Origin: Albula goreensis
Lineage: Eukaryota; Chordata; Actinopteri; Albuliformes; Albulidae
Reading direction: 5' to 3'
Length of the DNA stretch: 64,000 nt
Assembly (NCBI GenBank): GCA_022829145.1
Contig: CM040747.1
Span: 31,832,936 to 31,896,935, forward strand
This document shows, piece by piece, positions 10,701-22,699 of this stretch (position 1 is the first letter of the stretch; every line of letters starts with the position of its first letter). Both the position numbers and the translations under genes were made by a program. A model generated the notes under the pieces. That model did not search any database. It worked only from the letters and a program-made list of their open reading frames with translations, and was not told where the DNA came from.

Positions 10701-13660
10701 GCTTGCATTGTACCTATCAACAAAAACAAGTTGTAGTTATGTTGAGCCAACCATTCTTAATTCAAGTGAGACTATTTTGAAAACAAAGTGCTTACCCTAA
10801 GAATCTACTACTGGGTGTTGTTATACTGGACCACATCTTTGGGGGTCCTCCCTGTTTCTCATCCTTCCACCAATCAGGCTGGAGAACCATTACCCATCAT
10901 GCCTTTCATTTCACCGCCCAGCCGGAGCATTCAAACACGCCATTGTTATTCGTCTCCCATGAGGCAGGACGTGATGTGACAGTAATTAAGGGTCAGCTCA
11001 CTCAAGCACGCAGTTCTCCACTCCAAAAATATGTGCGCTGGAGAAAACGCGGCGAATCTGGATGAAAGAGGGTCCCAGAACACCTTTCTGCGAGCTCCTT
11101 TTTTTGGCACTGCAGCTGATCAGAGTGACACTAAAAATGCCGAGCTGCTCCTCTGAACAAGTGCCGTCGAGAGACCCGGCTCTTAAGTCCTACATCAAGC
11201 ATGAGTAGACACTGTACCGGGGATGCGGTCTTAAAAGCCTGTCATTTATAAATAAAAAAGCATGTTTTTTATCAACTTTTTACTTTTATACTTGCCTGAA
11301 GGTTCATTGAAATCTAATGAGCTCCATACAAGTCTGGAAGACAAGAAAGAAGTCATTTGAAGAAGGGAAAAAAAGAGAAGGCATTTTATAGAAGTGCTCA
11401 TAGATTTCTCTGCCTCTCTCCACTCTTCCTATCGACAACCTTTGGATTTTTCGCCGACAATTATCAAAATTCTCCAAATTGACTTTCGCTTTTTCTTCAT
11501 AAGATCCAACCAATTGATGATGTTATGTTCGTGGTACTTCATTTTAAGTGGCTTCTGTCTACGTACATAGATATACATACATGGGTACATACAGTATTTA
11601 TGAACCACACAAATATGTGGTTTAACAGAAATTGCAATCTGAGTTGCAATTGCGCTGAGTATATTAATTGTCCTTGCAACTATTTTAAATACGCTCCTTT
11701 TGGTTTTCCTAAAGAGAGTCTTCTTGAATTGTAATGTAAGGAAGTCGGTGCTGGAATGTTGGAGCACGGTACCTTATGGGTTTGCCTGTCGAGCTTTGTG
11801 TGTGTTTAACCCATTGTGTCATGGAGCTCTGTCCTACGATCCCAACTCTGAGTACAGAACATGAAAACAGTGGCTGTACAGGGATTGGAACACTAGTAAT
11901 CTACTTGTAATGGCTGTTATCATCACAGTTCTCTGCTGGAATGTTTACGTTTAAGTGGCCTCTCCCATGATGCAATTCTTCACATAAATTCTTATTAACT
12001 CATTTAATTTATGGGCCTGAGGGAAATGTAATGCGAACCTTCGTTTACATAAACATACATCAAAATAGATAAATAAACACAGTTAAGCACAGGGATAATT
12101 TACAAAGGACAGTACCCATTAAATAAACTTCAGCCAATCATAATGCCCCGGGTTGAGCAAGTGCAATAAACGTAATCATCAATCTTGTGCCACAGTTATT
12201 CTGCATTGGCCTACAGATTATTGAACATGAGTAATTCCGTTATAGCGATAATTACTATCGCTGCCAAATGTATGATATTTTCCAATAAGTGTTTCTTAAG
12301 GAGTACTTTGATTTACTTGGGGGGAAAGCACGTCTTTATATTTGTTCCACCTGCGGTGTGGTAGCATTTTATGCCATTACTCACTCCTCTCCAAAGCATC
12401 AGCTTAAATGGTCCGTTTTGTCATTTGAGGAAGTCAGGAGAAAAATGACTGCCTATTTCATACCGCCTTACTGTGAGTGTTTGTCTGAAACTCAACGCTT
12501 CCTTCTCATCTGCAATTAACAACGCATATTTTTATTTGACTACTCCGGTAATAGACTGGCTAATTAGATAACTGCCAGCAATTACGCCCACTCAAGACCA
12601 TTTAGATTGCTGATACGGATCAATATAAAACAGAAGAAAAGGCCAGAAACTGGAGTTCACCGTGAAAGCGTCTATTTTGTGTTTGTAATAAACTTGTTTG
12701 CGGGTGATAGTTGTTAAATGGGTCTGTAATTGCTTTATTGTACAGCGCATTTCATGCCCAGTCTCCGAAATCCTTTTTACGGTTCGTGGAAGATTCTCCT
12801 TTTCCTCTTGGTGAATGTCAAAACCCCAAGATTGAATCTGAATGATTCATGTTTCTTTTCTCTTTTTTTAATGCATTTCAATCTGTTGAGTTAATTTGGA
12901 TTGTAATTGCTTTTTTCCACAACAGATGCAGAATATATGCTGTGTCTAATGTGACTGACTATGAAATTAGTTCTCTGGAAGCTTGATCCCGGTGTGATGT
13001 CATGCAGATTTCAGGTGCTGCTCCGTGTTGCTTAAACACAAATCATTAATATTGATTTGCTTGGCAGATGTCGTTACACACCCAAGTCAAATTACTGAGG
13101 TTTTTTTCTTATTATCCCTTGACTGTACACAGATGGATATTTTCTGAAGCAAGCCAAGTACCTTCCTCTTGGGCATAATTGCAATACCACAGCTGGAGTT
13201 TTAACCCCTACCCTTCAGGTAAACTCTTCAGATCCTCTCGTGTTATTTGTGCCAATGCTGTAACCTTCATACGTCCTGTCTGAAAAGCCTAATGAATACA
13301 TAGGATTAGAATATTACATTGGAACATTTTGTGCACACAAATATTTAATGCTTTGTTTGAGAATGGTTAAACATGCGCAGCGAATGGCCTTTTTTCATAG
13401 ATGTCTTAGTCATTGTAGCTACGCAATGCTAACACAGAAAAGATCAGTAGCTTCACACTGAAACGGTTATTCAGGGGATATAAAACACAGCGGCTTCCAC
13501 AAATTGAGATTCGTCTGATGATGGCTGAGAACACTGCGCTGCCTTGATAGTTATCGTCCTTTATTTCTGGAAATTGATTGTTGCTTTCACAGAAGCTCAA
13601 GGATTGAGGGGTGAACGCTGCATTTGAAACAATCAACGTTTCACAGTATGACTATTTCAG
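7798..13660. other. Upstream flank, no gene recognised
   Basis: AT-rich sequence beyond the mdga2 promoter. Only short ORFs are present, and none resembles a known family. A small symmetrical element AGCGATA-attac-TATCGCT lies at 12244-12262. The stretch around 12540-12640, with TAATTAG sites and clustered pyrimidine motifs, looks like a possible conserved non-coding element but cannot be tested here. Confidence 0.6.
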
Positions 13661-13663
13661 CGA

Positions 13664-14270
13664 TAGTGTGGTCCAGGTTTTGCAGTCAGGTCAGGGTTGT
13701 GTAGTGCAGTCTGGGTTGTGTAGTCTAGTCCAGGTTGTGTAGTGCAGTCTGGGTTGTGTAGCCTAATCCAGGCTGTGTAGTCCAGTCCAGGTTGTGTTGT
13801 CCAGTCTTGGTTGTGTAGTCTATTCCAGGTTGTGCAGTCCAGTCTGGGTTGTGTAGTCTAGTCCAGGTTTTGTAGTCCAGTCTGGGTTGTGTAGTCCAGG
13901 TCGGGTTATATAGTCCAGTCTTGGTTGTGTAGTCAAATCTGGGTTGTGTAGTCTAGTCCAGGTCGTGTAGTCAGGCCAGGTTGTGTAGTCCAGTCGGGGT
14001 TGTGTAGTCTATTCCAGGTTGTGCAGTCCAGTCTGGGTTGTGTAGTCTAGTCCAGGTTTTGTAGTCCAGTCTGGGTTGTGTAGTCCAGGTCGGGTTATAT
14101 AGTCCAGTCTTGGTTGTGTAGTCAAATCTGGGTTGTGTAGTCTAGTCCAGGTCGTGTAGTCCAGGCCAGGTTGTGTAGTCCAGTCGGGGTTGTGTAGTCC
14201 AGTCTTGGTTGTGTAGTCTAGTCCGGGTTGTGTAGTCCAGTCTGGGTTGTAGAGTTCAGTCCTGGTTTCA
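13664..14270. repeat. Minisatellite, ~19-bp monomer (TGTGTAGTCCAGTCTGGGT)
   Basis: About thirty degenerate copies of a 19-20-bp unit with consensus close to TGTGTAGTCCAGTCTGGGT. Variants such as TCTAGTCCAGG, TTATATAGTCC and GTCAAATCTGG recur in a fixed order, showing a higher-order duplication of about 189 bp (13821-14009 and 14010-14199). The minus strand is open over 14009-14305 and would encode a Trp-Thr-Thr-Gln-Pro-Gly-like repeat, which I regard as a by-product of the unit length. Confidence 0.95.
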
Positions 14271-14299
14271 CAGATTTCTGAGGTGTGGCTGACCCTACA

Positions 14300-17200
14300 A
14301 CGCAAGTGGCACTGGCGTCAGGCCTGCAGTTTCTTTTCAAAGCCGTAGAAGCTTGGTTCAGCATGAGTACCAAAGGGACCGTTCTTTGATGCCGCTCCAG
14401 AAAGACTGAAGCTCTTCCGCAGTCTTTCCCTGCCTCATAGTTATTAAGCATGCTCAGTAAATGGGATTATCCATCTACTCTTCAGAGATGGAAAACAACA
14501 TAACACTATAACTGTTGCTTTACTTCCTCGACTCATAATACTAAAGCTGCTACCACAATTACTGCCATTACTATGACTGTTACTTATTCTCAAGCTTCTC
14601 CAATCAATACTACGACTACTCATGTTAGTATTGAGTCACTTTAATTTTTTAGCTCTTCCATGTTTTGTGTTCACCTTGCCGCAACACGACGTTAAGTCAT
14701 CCCAGAGACTTTACTCTCAAAACGATGAAACGTTGGAACATGGACTGAATGGTACTCCTTAAATACAAGTGTGTCGTGCCACCTTTGAGGTTACCTGTCC
14801 CCCCCCTCCGCCCCCCCCATGTGGTCCACTGAGCCGGGGCAAGCAGACAGACCAGACTATAGATGGAAACATTAAGGCAGGAATCACCGCGGCACAGTTA
14901 GCCTATTTAGATTCTCAGGACGGAATTAGTCAGAGAGCGCTAAGGGCATGTACTGATGGGTAGGAACGGCTTGCAGCACTCCCGCTTTCGCTCACCCCAT
15001 TACGGTTCGCCTGGACGGAATGAGGAATGATAAATATTAAATGGGTATTTTTATTTCTGCGGCACTGTGGCATGGTAGAAGTTAAACCAGCACTTTAGAC
15101 CTCAGCTTTAGCTTTAGACCTCCGCTAGCACATCGCATTCCCTTTGTCTGATTTGAGCTGTGTTTCATTATTCAGTCCGTGGCCTGGGAGGACAGCCTGT
15201 CCGCAGGTCGACTCGGGTTACACTCTCCGCATAATACATTAATGCGGTAGGAGATTATAACGAAACAGTTCTGTTTAAGAATCCTGCTCACAGTGGCCTG
15301 CTGTCCATAACGGCGCTTGCCTGAACTTGATACCGCACTGTTAGCTGGTGTTACACAGACAATATGAAACCTCTCACTCTCAAGCCTGTCACTACCTCTT
15401 CACCAACGTCAGTAAAAACATCATTAAATGTAACATATGGTGTTTACGATGAGGAATGGAGTCATTTGAAGTTGGAGCTCTGCTATATCTGCACTTCCAT
15501 GTGAGGGATAATTAAGAAATATAATTATTGCTTAAATGCTCTCACAATTTGAGTTCTTTCATGGTGCTGTTTCCATACATTCAAATACAATTAGGCCACT
15601 CAACAATAATACCGTAATTACGGTAACCGTACTTATAACATCTTAATGAAAGCTTATAATATAATCTTATAGTGTAAGATCATCTGAAAATGTGACGATA
15701 GCATATGCAACACTTTATTTTTATTTCAAATGTTCTCATATTCACATGACAGCTGGGCTGAAAGACACACTGGCCAGAACTCAGTCAAACGCATTTTGTC
15801 TCACTGAACGTATAAGCAACTCAATCAGAACAGACTTTAGCCTTCAGATTAGCATGATGCATTGTGAAGATACAAAATCTTAAACACTGTTAGCACCGTG
15901 GAGGAAATACGACATTACAGCTAATGGAAATGCATACTTACAGAGAGACTGATTGCGGAGATTACATCTGATTCACTGAATCATAGTACAAATCCCTCTC
16001 TTCCCTGCTTTTTTGATTGGTTTGTTTAGACTGAAATTATTGTTACATGTATTCTATCTCTCTGAATCACAGCCTTTGAGAAGCATCGCAGTGTGGGAAG
16101 ACAGATCATTACTACTTCAAATGACATTCTGTTCTTACAGTTCTGGTAGAGCAGTGTACAATGAAAGAATGAATATATACATACATACATACATGCATAA
16201 AAATAATCATTACCTTGAACAACAAAATATAAAGTACATGAATATCTATGCATAATACGTAGGTATATGCAATACTCCACCTGTAGTGTAAATTTCACAA
16301 TGTTTTATGTAGTTGTAATAATATGCATGTAAGTCTGTACACCTGTTCGTCTAGCTGTGTTGCTTGCTGCTTCATTTCTGCTTCATGTATTTTATTTATT
16401 TATGAAATGCACATATGAAAAGAGCATGCCCCCCCTTTCAGATCAGACCTCTTCCTGTTCTCCGGCTTTTCAGTCTTTTTCAGCTTATGGATCTGTTTGA
16501 TGTAATAGCAAATGCCCTTGGAGAAACAAAGGTCTGTTCTTTATTGAATTGCACGTTCCCTTACAAAGATTTGGTTGCTTAGTGCGGACACAGCACATTG
16601 TTTGTTATTGGCAAAATGTTTTTGTAGGGTTGGGGATTTTGATTTGTAATAAGGTAAATATCCTTATCTGTAAAATATATATATATATAGGACTTATGTA
16701 TTTGGAAGCAGTCTGATACAATGGTATGGGACAATGCTGTTGTACTGCATGCACAGAGCCTGGGTCGATTTCATAAATACCCAAATGAGTCAGGGAATCG
16801 GCTAAGCAAATATGTAATATAATATTCAATTTCAATTTCAATCCGCATATTTGCTGTCACTCAAATGCTGTGTGAACATTGGGTACTATTACTTAGATAA
16901 ATAGCGAAATCCCCTGTGACATAATGGACTAAGTGCCGACCCATAATGCCCCGATTGTCAGGGTTTAAACCGTTCAAATGATGAGGGCTCAGATTGTTTT
17001 GAGAGTGGCAGGTCGTACGTCTCATTTGGAGCCTTGGACACACGTGGATGTCGGTTTCATTTTTCAGCAGTGCTGAAGTAGGAAACTATCCATAAGGAGG
17101 GTCTAGTGTCATGTTAGGAATATATTCAGTCTGCAGTCTAATTTAGTAGTGACTAGCAAGACAGCAGACTGCAGTGCTCCTCTCCGCCTTACACATTCTT

Positions 17201-17390
17201 ATCTTTATCTGCTGAAGGATCCTGTCTCACTTTTGCTGTTTGACTGATGGCTCTATACGCTGGAAGAGAAAGTGGAGAGGCTGCTGGTTCAATAAGAGCT
17301 TGATGGTGAGATAGACACCTGTGTTCATGTGGCAACACCCTTCTGTGATTGACACTTGTGCTAACCTGAGGCAATAAATAACAGGAATTT
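14300..17390. other. Intergenic, no gene recognised
   Basis: AT-rich sequence with poly-C runs near 14799-14818, a perfect 16-bp palindrome at 15610-15625, an (ATAC)n stretch at 16174-16194 and a short (AT)n near 16677-16688. A weak tRNA-like A-box/B-box pair around 16906-16985 may be an eroded SINE. No open frame resembles a known protein. Confidence 0.55.
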
Positions 17391-17394
17391 ACCG

Positions 17395-18690
17395 GACTTG
17401 CGAAATGACTGCAACTGCACAGACTGGGGTCGAATGTGATGCAGAATGGAGAAATCTAGCTGGTGTGTAGGGTCTGATGAACACTGGAATATATTCTGGG
17501 GTGGTCCCTCATAATAGCCCAGTGGGATAGCACTAAGGTTTTAAATTTGATGCGAGCTGTGATGGGTAGCTATAGGAGGGCAGCGACAATAGAGGGTGAG
17601 ACATGCATGTATGTGGAGAGGGTTTACATCAGAAAAGCAGCTGTGTTCTGGATTAGCAGATCTGACAACAGAGGCTGGGGATGCCAATGTGGAGAGAACA
17701 ACACTTGTCTGGGCCAGAGAGTAGCAGTGGTGGGTAAGAGCTGGGTTGCGCTGGCGTTGAGAAACCGGCAGATTGTTCTCACGTTGCGAAGGAAAGATCT
17801 GCGCGCCTGGCTCACCTTTGCAATCTTTTTGACGAGGGTTCGGTCTGTTATCTAACACTGCTCTGAGGTTCTTTTGCACTAGAAGAAGTCAACGCTGTGA
17901 TGTTGCCCAGGGTGATGGGGAGATCGGGTGGGGGTGAGGGTGTGACAGGAATGTAGAGTTTTCAGCGTTTTCTGGGTTGAGCTTGAGGTTTACCATGCAG
18001 CTCAGGAGGTACCTCAGGCATGCTCAGTTGCTCACAGACACCTGCAAGCTGTAGGTAAGCGATCGAATGTTATTAGTTCACCAGTGATAAGACGAGCTAA
18101 AGGCAGAGGTGACAGGGGGCCAAGGACGAGCCCTGGGGGACACCTGTGGAGGTGAGAGGTACCAGTGAGGGGCCATGCCACTGATTGGCAGGGAAGATAG
18201 GGGAATTAGAGAATCAGCTGTGGAGAGGTCCAGGAGGATCAGTGCAGAAGGGAGGGAGAGAGGGAGGGAGGCCGCTTAAGCAGTGCGATGTCCTGCCGAT
18301 GGAGGGGGAGCCAGACTTCTGTGGGTCTAGAAAACTATTCCGCAGAGAAGAAAGTAGAGGGTCGATTCAAAAACAGCACACTCACGTGTTTCGGATAGTG
18401 ATGGGAGCAGAGACACAGGTCTTGTAGTTCTTGATGACAGGTTTCTTCAGCAGCAGGGTGATGTGCCTCCACTCGAAGGAAGCGAGAAGACAGCTGATGG
18501 ACAAGGAAGAGTTTGCTGGAGAGTGATAAATGGGAGGATGTCTGGAGAGATGGGCCAGAGGAGGGATGAGGGGATCGGGTCAAGGGCACAGATGGCCGGA
18601 CAGTGGGAGAGCAGGAGCTGAAATATTTCTGAATCAGCGAGGGAGAGACAGCAAACAGGGTAGGAGCAAAGTTTGGGGAGAGTGTGGCAG
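17395..18690 (-). mobile_element. L2/CR1-like LINE, decayed ORF2 reverse-transcriptase relic
   Basis: Translating the minus strand in shifting frames gives a string of LINE ORF2 signatures in the correct order. These are DPIPSSLLWPISPDILPFIT (around 18520-18580), HITLLLKKPVIKNYK (18421-18465), NLKLNPENAENSTFL (about 17950-17995), RIKFKTLVLSHWAIM (about 17510-17553) and YTPARFLHSASHS (17437-17475). In fish L2-type elements the corresponding segments are the RT N-terminal region, the K-KP finger motif, the post-YADD LKLNP block and the C-terminal 'RI-FKTLVLAY...PYTPARTLRSA' block. Frameshifts and stops make it non-functional. The element's 3' end faces left. A (GGGA)n patch at 18248-18270 interrupts it. 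Confidence 0.75.
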
Positions 18691-18699
18691 AAGCATCAA

Positions 18700-21600
18700 T
18701 GGCGTATAAAATTTTCTCTCAAATAAAATACCTGGCAGACAGTGGTGGGAGGGCTGTTTCCACAGCCCAATGCAAATCTCACCTGAAATCCAATGGGCGA
18801 AGCTGTCAAACTATGTTAGCGGTTGTAGTGCCTGCATTGAACCAATCATAGCATTAAATAAATCATATGAGCTGACGATAGCACATAGTAGCTCCGCCCA
18901 CTATGGAGCTCACTCCTACCATCGCTAATGTTTAATGCATCGCCTGCCAATGGCAGCATATTGTGAATTGAGATAAGGGGTGAAATAGCATCCTTCAGTG
19001 TGCCCCCATATACACGCCTTCAGCTGTCCAGTAGCTGCACCGTGGCCTCCCTTCCGTCACCGCTACCCGTTAAACTCTTCCACTATCTTTTTCATTTGAT
19101 GGAGATCTTTGGCAGTTCCCTTGCAGTGTTTATAGATTAAACGTAATGTGCTGTAAAACAAGGGCTCGGGGCCTTCTGATCGCGTGGCGGACATTTGCGA
19201 GACGTATTTTATGGCCCTTTTTTTTACCCAGTGATGATCCAGGGCTGAAATCCGAGCTCTTGAAAGCTGCACATCTGAGGGGGAAACGCAGGGTACGCAA
19301 TGACCTGGAAAACCGTTTTCCTCTCTTTTATTACCACATTCTACGTAGCAGGGTGGGTAATAGCATCTGAACGGAGCAGACTGAAGTCTGCAAGAGCAGC
19401 TGTAAACGTTGAGACGAGGATAAATCACAAAAATCTGCCCGAAAGGGAAATACATAAAAGATTACTTACTGCTCTCTGAATCGCTCGCTGAAGAAAGGGG
19501 AAGAAAAGAAATAATCCCAAGGAACAATAAAGACGTTGTGATAAAAGTAAATAAATGTATAAGAGACGGATAGTTAAAACAGAGATTTCGCCCAAGGAGG
19601 GGGAGCTTCAGTCAGCAGGGATAGCTCAACACGGTGACAGCAGTATCTTAGCTGGAGAAGGGTGGAGTGTAGAGAAGCAGTCAGCCAGCCTCAGACACCA
19701 TTTCTGGTAATCCCTGCAGGACTGGATGACATATTTTCAACAAAGGTATGGATTTCTGACAGCAATTTGGTGTTACAAATTGGGGAGAAAATACAGAGAA
19801 GGAAAAGGAATTGACAATATCACCGACAAAGTACATTTACTGTAAGATGTTGGATTGAACGAATTTGGGTGAGGAATCTAAGCAGCATTTGAATTTATAT
19901 TTTCTTGCACAGCGTATTTTGTTCACAGCTACTGTAACACACGATGCAACACATGATACAACTAACTGTAGAGACAGATATTGAGGAAACTGAATATTTT
20001 CTCAAATATTTGTTACCCAAACATAACAGCAAAATACTTCCGTGTTAACTTGAATATGATCCAAATCAAATCATATCGTATGGATTATCTTCACTGGAGC
20101 ATTGTAAACCATCTGCCTTTTAGCACTTGTTAGGTTTTCTGGATAAACTGCGATATGATTATAACTCACCTGTGGAAAATCAAGCGTATTTTTAAGGCTG
20201 TGTTAAAAGACGGCAGCAGGGGGCTGGGGAGGATGGTTCAGTGAAAGATATCCTGCATGGCATTAGCTGTGGCTTTCACAAACCATTTCAGGGCACTTTT
20301 CTTAATGTCTCTCCATTAGGCTCTGTTCAACAAATTGAACATGCATTTTGTCGGTTTAAATTTGCACCATGATTTCTCAGAAACCCAATGAATTTTAAAA
20401 CAATCTGGGGGCTAAGAAAAGGCTGAGGCCATTAAGTTCTTATTCATACAAGAAAATTACATTTGCTTTCACAAAACAGACAGCTGGACTGAAAATTACT
20501 TTTACAGGTGCACTTCAAATTGTTATGTAGTACGTCTTGGTTTTGAAAAAAGAAATAAATCATGCTTATTGTGTTCTCAAAAATAGGATACAAATTTGGA
20601 GACCATTTCTTTATGAAAAATTCCAGGCACAATGGGACATATTCAGAAAGACAAACATACCCTGCTTTCCTGCTTTACCACAAACATTCTGACATTCATA
20701 ATTTTTTTTCATCTTTGAATTTCTTTTTTGGTGCAAGCTAAACCTTAATGTGGTTGAAAACATGCATAAAGGCATAGAAGCTGAAGAAGTTTCTAATGCT
20801 TTACTCTCCATATAAATGTATGTAGTTACAGACCTCATATTAACGACAAACTGTTATTCAATACAACTGTAGGCCTAAATAGGCTATTGATTATGGCTAA
20901 GACAGCAATCACTGTGTATAGTATTATCGTCAGAGGTAGCTTAATCTGTGTTTGATAAAAAAAAATGTTTGGGAGAATTATTCTCAGACAACCCCTGCTC
21001 CTATCATGTTAACTTTTCCAGTCTCATACAAGTATATAAACACCACGTACCTCATCTCCCATCCTGCTTTGCATTTCCGGCATGCCAGCGTCTGTGTCGT
21101 CCTGCTTACAGTAATTAATCAAAACCAAGGTCATCCAGCTCCTCCCCCTTAGGACTCCAAGCCCAAGATAAAGTATTATCGCTTTCAAAAGTACGAATCC
21201 TTAACAAGAAACCCATCCAAACGCACTCTTGTCTGAGAATTATTCTAGCGAATAGACTATTTTAAGCTTCAAAGCAGTCTGCTCATGTTGTGAACTCTCA
21301 TGCTTTAAACACACCTCTACCTGGCAATCATGTCCTTCATTTCACTTACTGGTAAAACGAATGAATCATGATACTGTAAATGCAGACTCACAATCCTGCA
21401 GCTAAACATGCACTCTGCTTCTTTTGGATTCCGTGGCTGATTGTAGCTTGGTGAGAAAGCACATCTATATGGACAATTTATTTTTCATTTCACGACCATG
21501 TTTGCACACGACCTTGAAGTCGTCATTCCTGTTACTGGATTGGTTTGCCATTATGCTAATCAGTTAATTTGAACAGGCCTGCATGTCTAATTTAGGATAA

Positions 21601-22540
21601 TTTACATGCACAATGACCAATGCCAGGGCTACACACTCTATGTTTCTTGAATCCCACACAGATATTTCATTGGAACATTTCTCAAGAACAGAAGTAAGAA
21701 GATTTCAGCATTGTGAATGAAACCCATTGCGTGTACCAAATGTTTTTCGGCAGTATTTGCTATTTCGTTACAAAGTTTTGGGAATTCTTCTTCTTCCTCC
21801 CTTCTTTGTCTTCTGTGTCTTTTAACTGAAATAGTATTTTGGGTGTGTGTATGTGTGTGTGTGTGTTTTACAACTCCTTTTTTGTGTTGATAAGGTGTAG
21901 TTGTGTATGATGGAAATTAGTTTCATTCTCTCACATTGTGACTGAACGATCAGCCCATAAGCCAGAGAATTGTATCTGTAAATTACTACTGCAAAGACGA
22001 TTCAATTCATATGTATATATATCATAGCAATCATTTTGGAGGCATGCCATGAAGTAGACTCAATTCCAGTTTCTGAGCCATGCCAATATGTATAAAATGA
22101 ACTGAGAAATGCAGTGCCATAAATAAACTGCTCTTAGTGTGCAGACGCACAGCAGGAAGCTGGGAATACTTTGATAATAAATGAAAGATCTATCAATGGA
22201 AAGTTAAAAGACCGTCTTATGTTTATCCAAAAAAATGAAATAAATAACTCAACAACTGATATCTTATAAGCTGTGTGTTATGATCTTTTCGGGAAAATGT
22301 ATTTATTTTTCCATCGCCTATCATTCACACAATGGCAAATTGAAAGGCTTTGATGTTTGTACAAAGAAATCATGATTTCTGACATCTTTTTATGCACTGT
22401 ATGTTTTTCTGAAAATGTGTATTAGTCTTCCATTATGCATGTCTTCATTGAGAAGGGCTGGCATTATAACAGAAAGGCAAATATGTGCCTATCTTGAATT
22501 TGACCAAAAATTGTGTTTGTGGAGATAAGAAAATGAGAGA
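18700..22540. other. Intergenic, no gene recognised
   Basis: AT-rich sequence. A 130-codon open frame on the minus strand (19063-19455) has no recognisable domain and is about the length expected by chance. A (TG)n tract lies at 21843-21866. No transposon termini were recognised. Confidence 0.55.
21843..21866. repeat. (TG)n
   Basis: TG run interrupted once by TA. Confidence 0.9.
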
Positions 22541-22544
22541 CTGA

Positions 22545-22690
22545 GAATTACAGTGGTGATACGACATAGATCCCAAAGGTTGCAGGTTCAAATCCCGCAT
22601 GGTACATGACTAAGATGGGAATGTAAGACCCCTGAATCTTCTAAGTGATTCTCCATGCTGTTTAAATGAATAAACCCAAGCTGTGGGTCA
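22545..22690 (+). mobile_element. tRNA-derived SINE-like element
   Basis: The sequence AAGGTTGCAGGTTCAAATCC at 22577-22596 contains a perfect polymerase III B-box (GGTTCAAATCC). It is preceded at the right spacing by a degenerate A-box (CAGTGGTGATACGAC). The body after it (CTTCTAAGTGATTCTCC, then ATGAATAAACC) resembles the tails of fish tRNA-SINEs. It does not fold as an intact tRNA, and the anticodon arm is eroded. Confidence 0.5.
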
Positions 22691-22699
22691 GGTACATTA

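Noticed and set aside
14009..14305. 98-codon minus-strand repeat protein frame
   Set aside because: It comes from the minisatellite. The unit length permits an open frame over a stretch, and other parts of the array are interrupted.
17547..17879. Overlapping 102- and 112-codon frames on both strands
   Set aside because: They lie inside the LINE relic, where the real coding trace is in the minus strand with frameshifts.
19063..19455. 130-codon minus-strand frame
   Set aside because: No recognisable domain, no splice context, and of a length expected by chance in a window this size.
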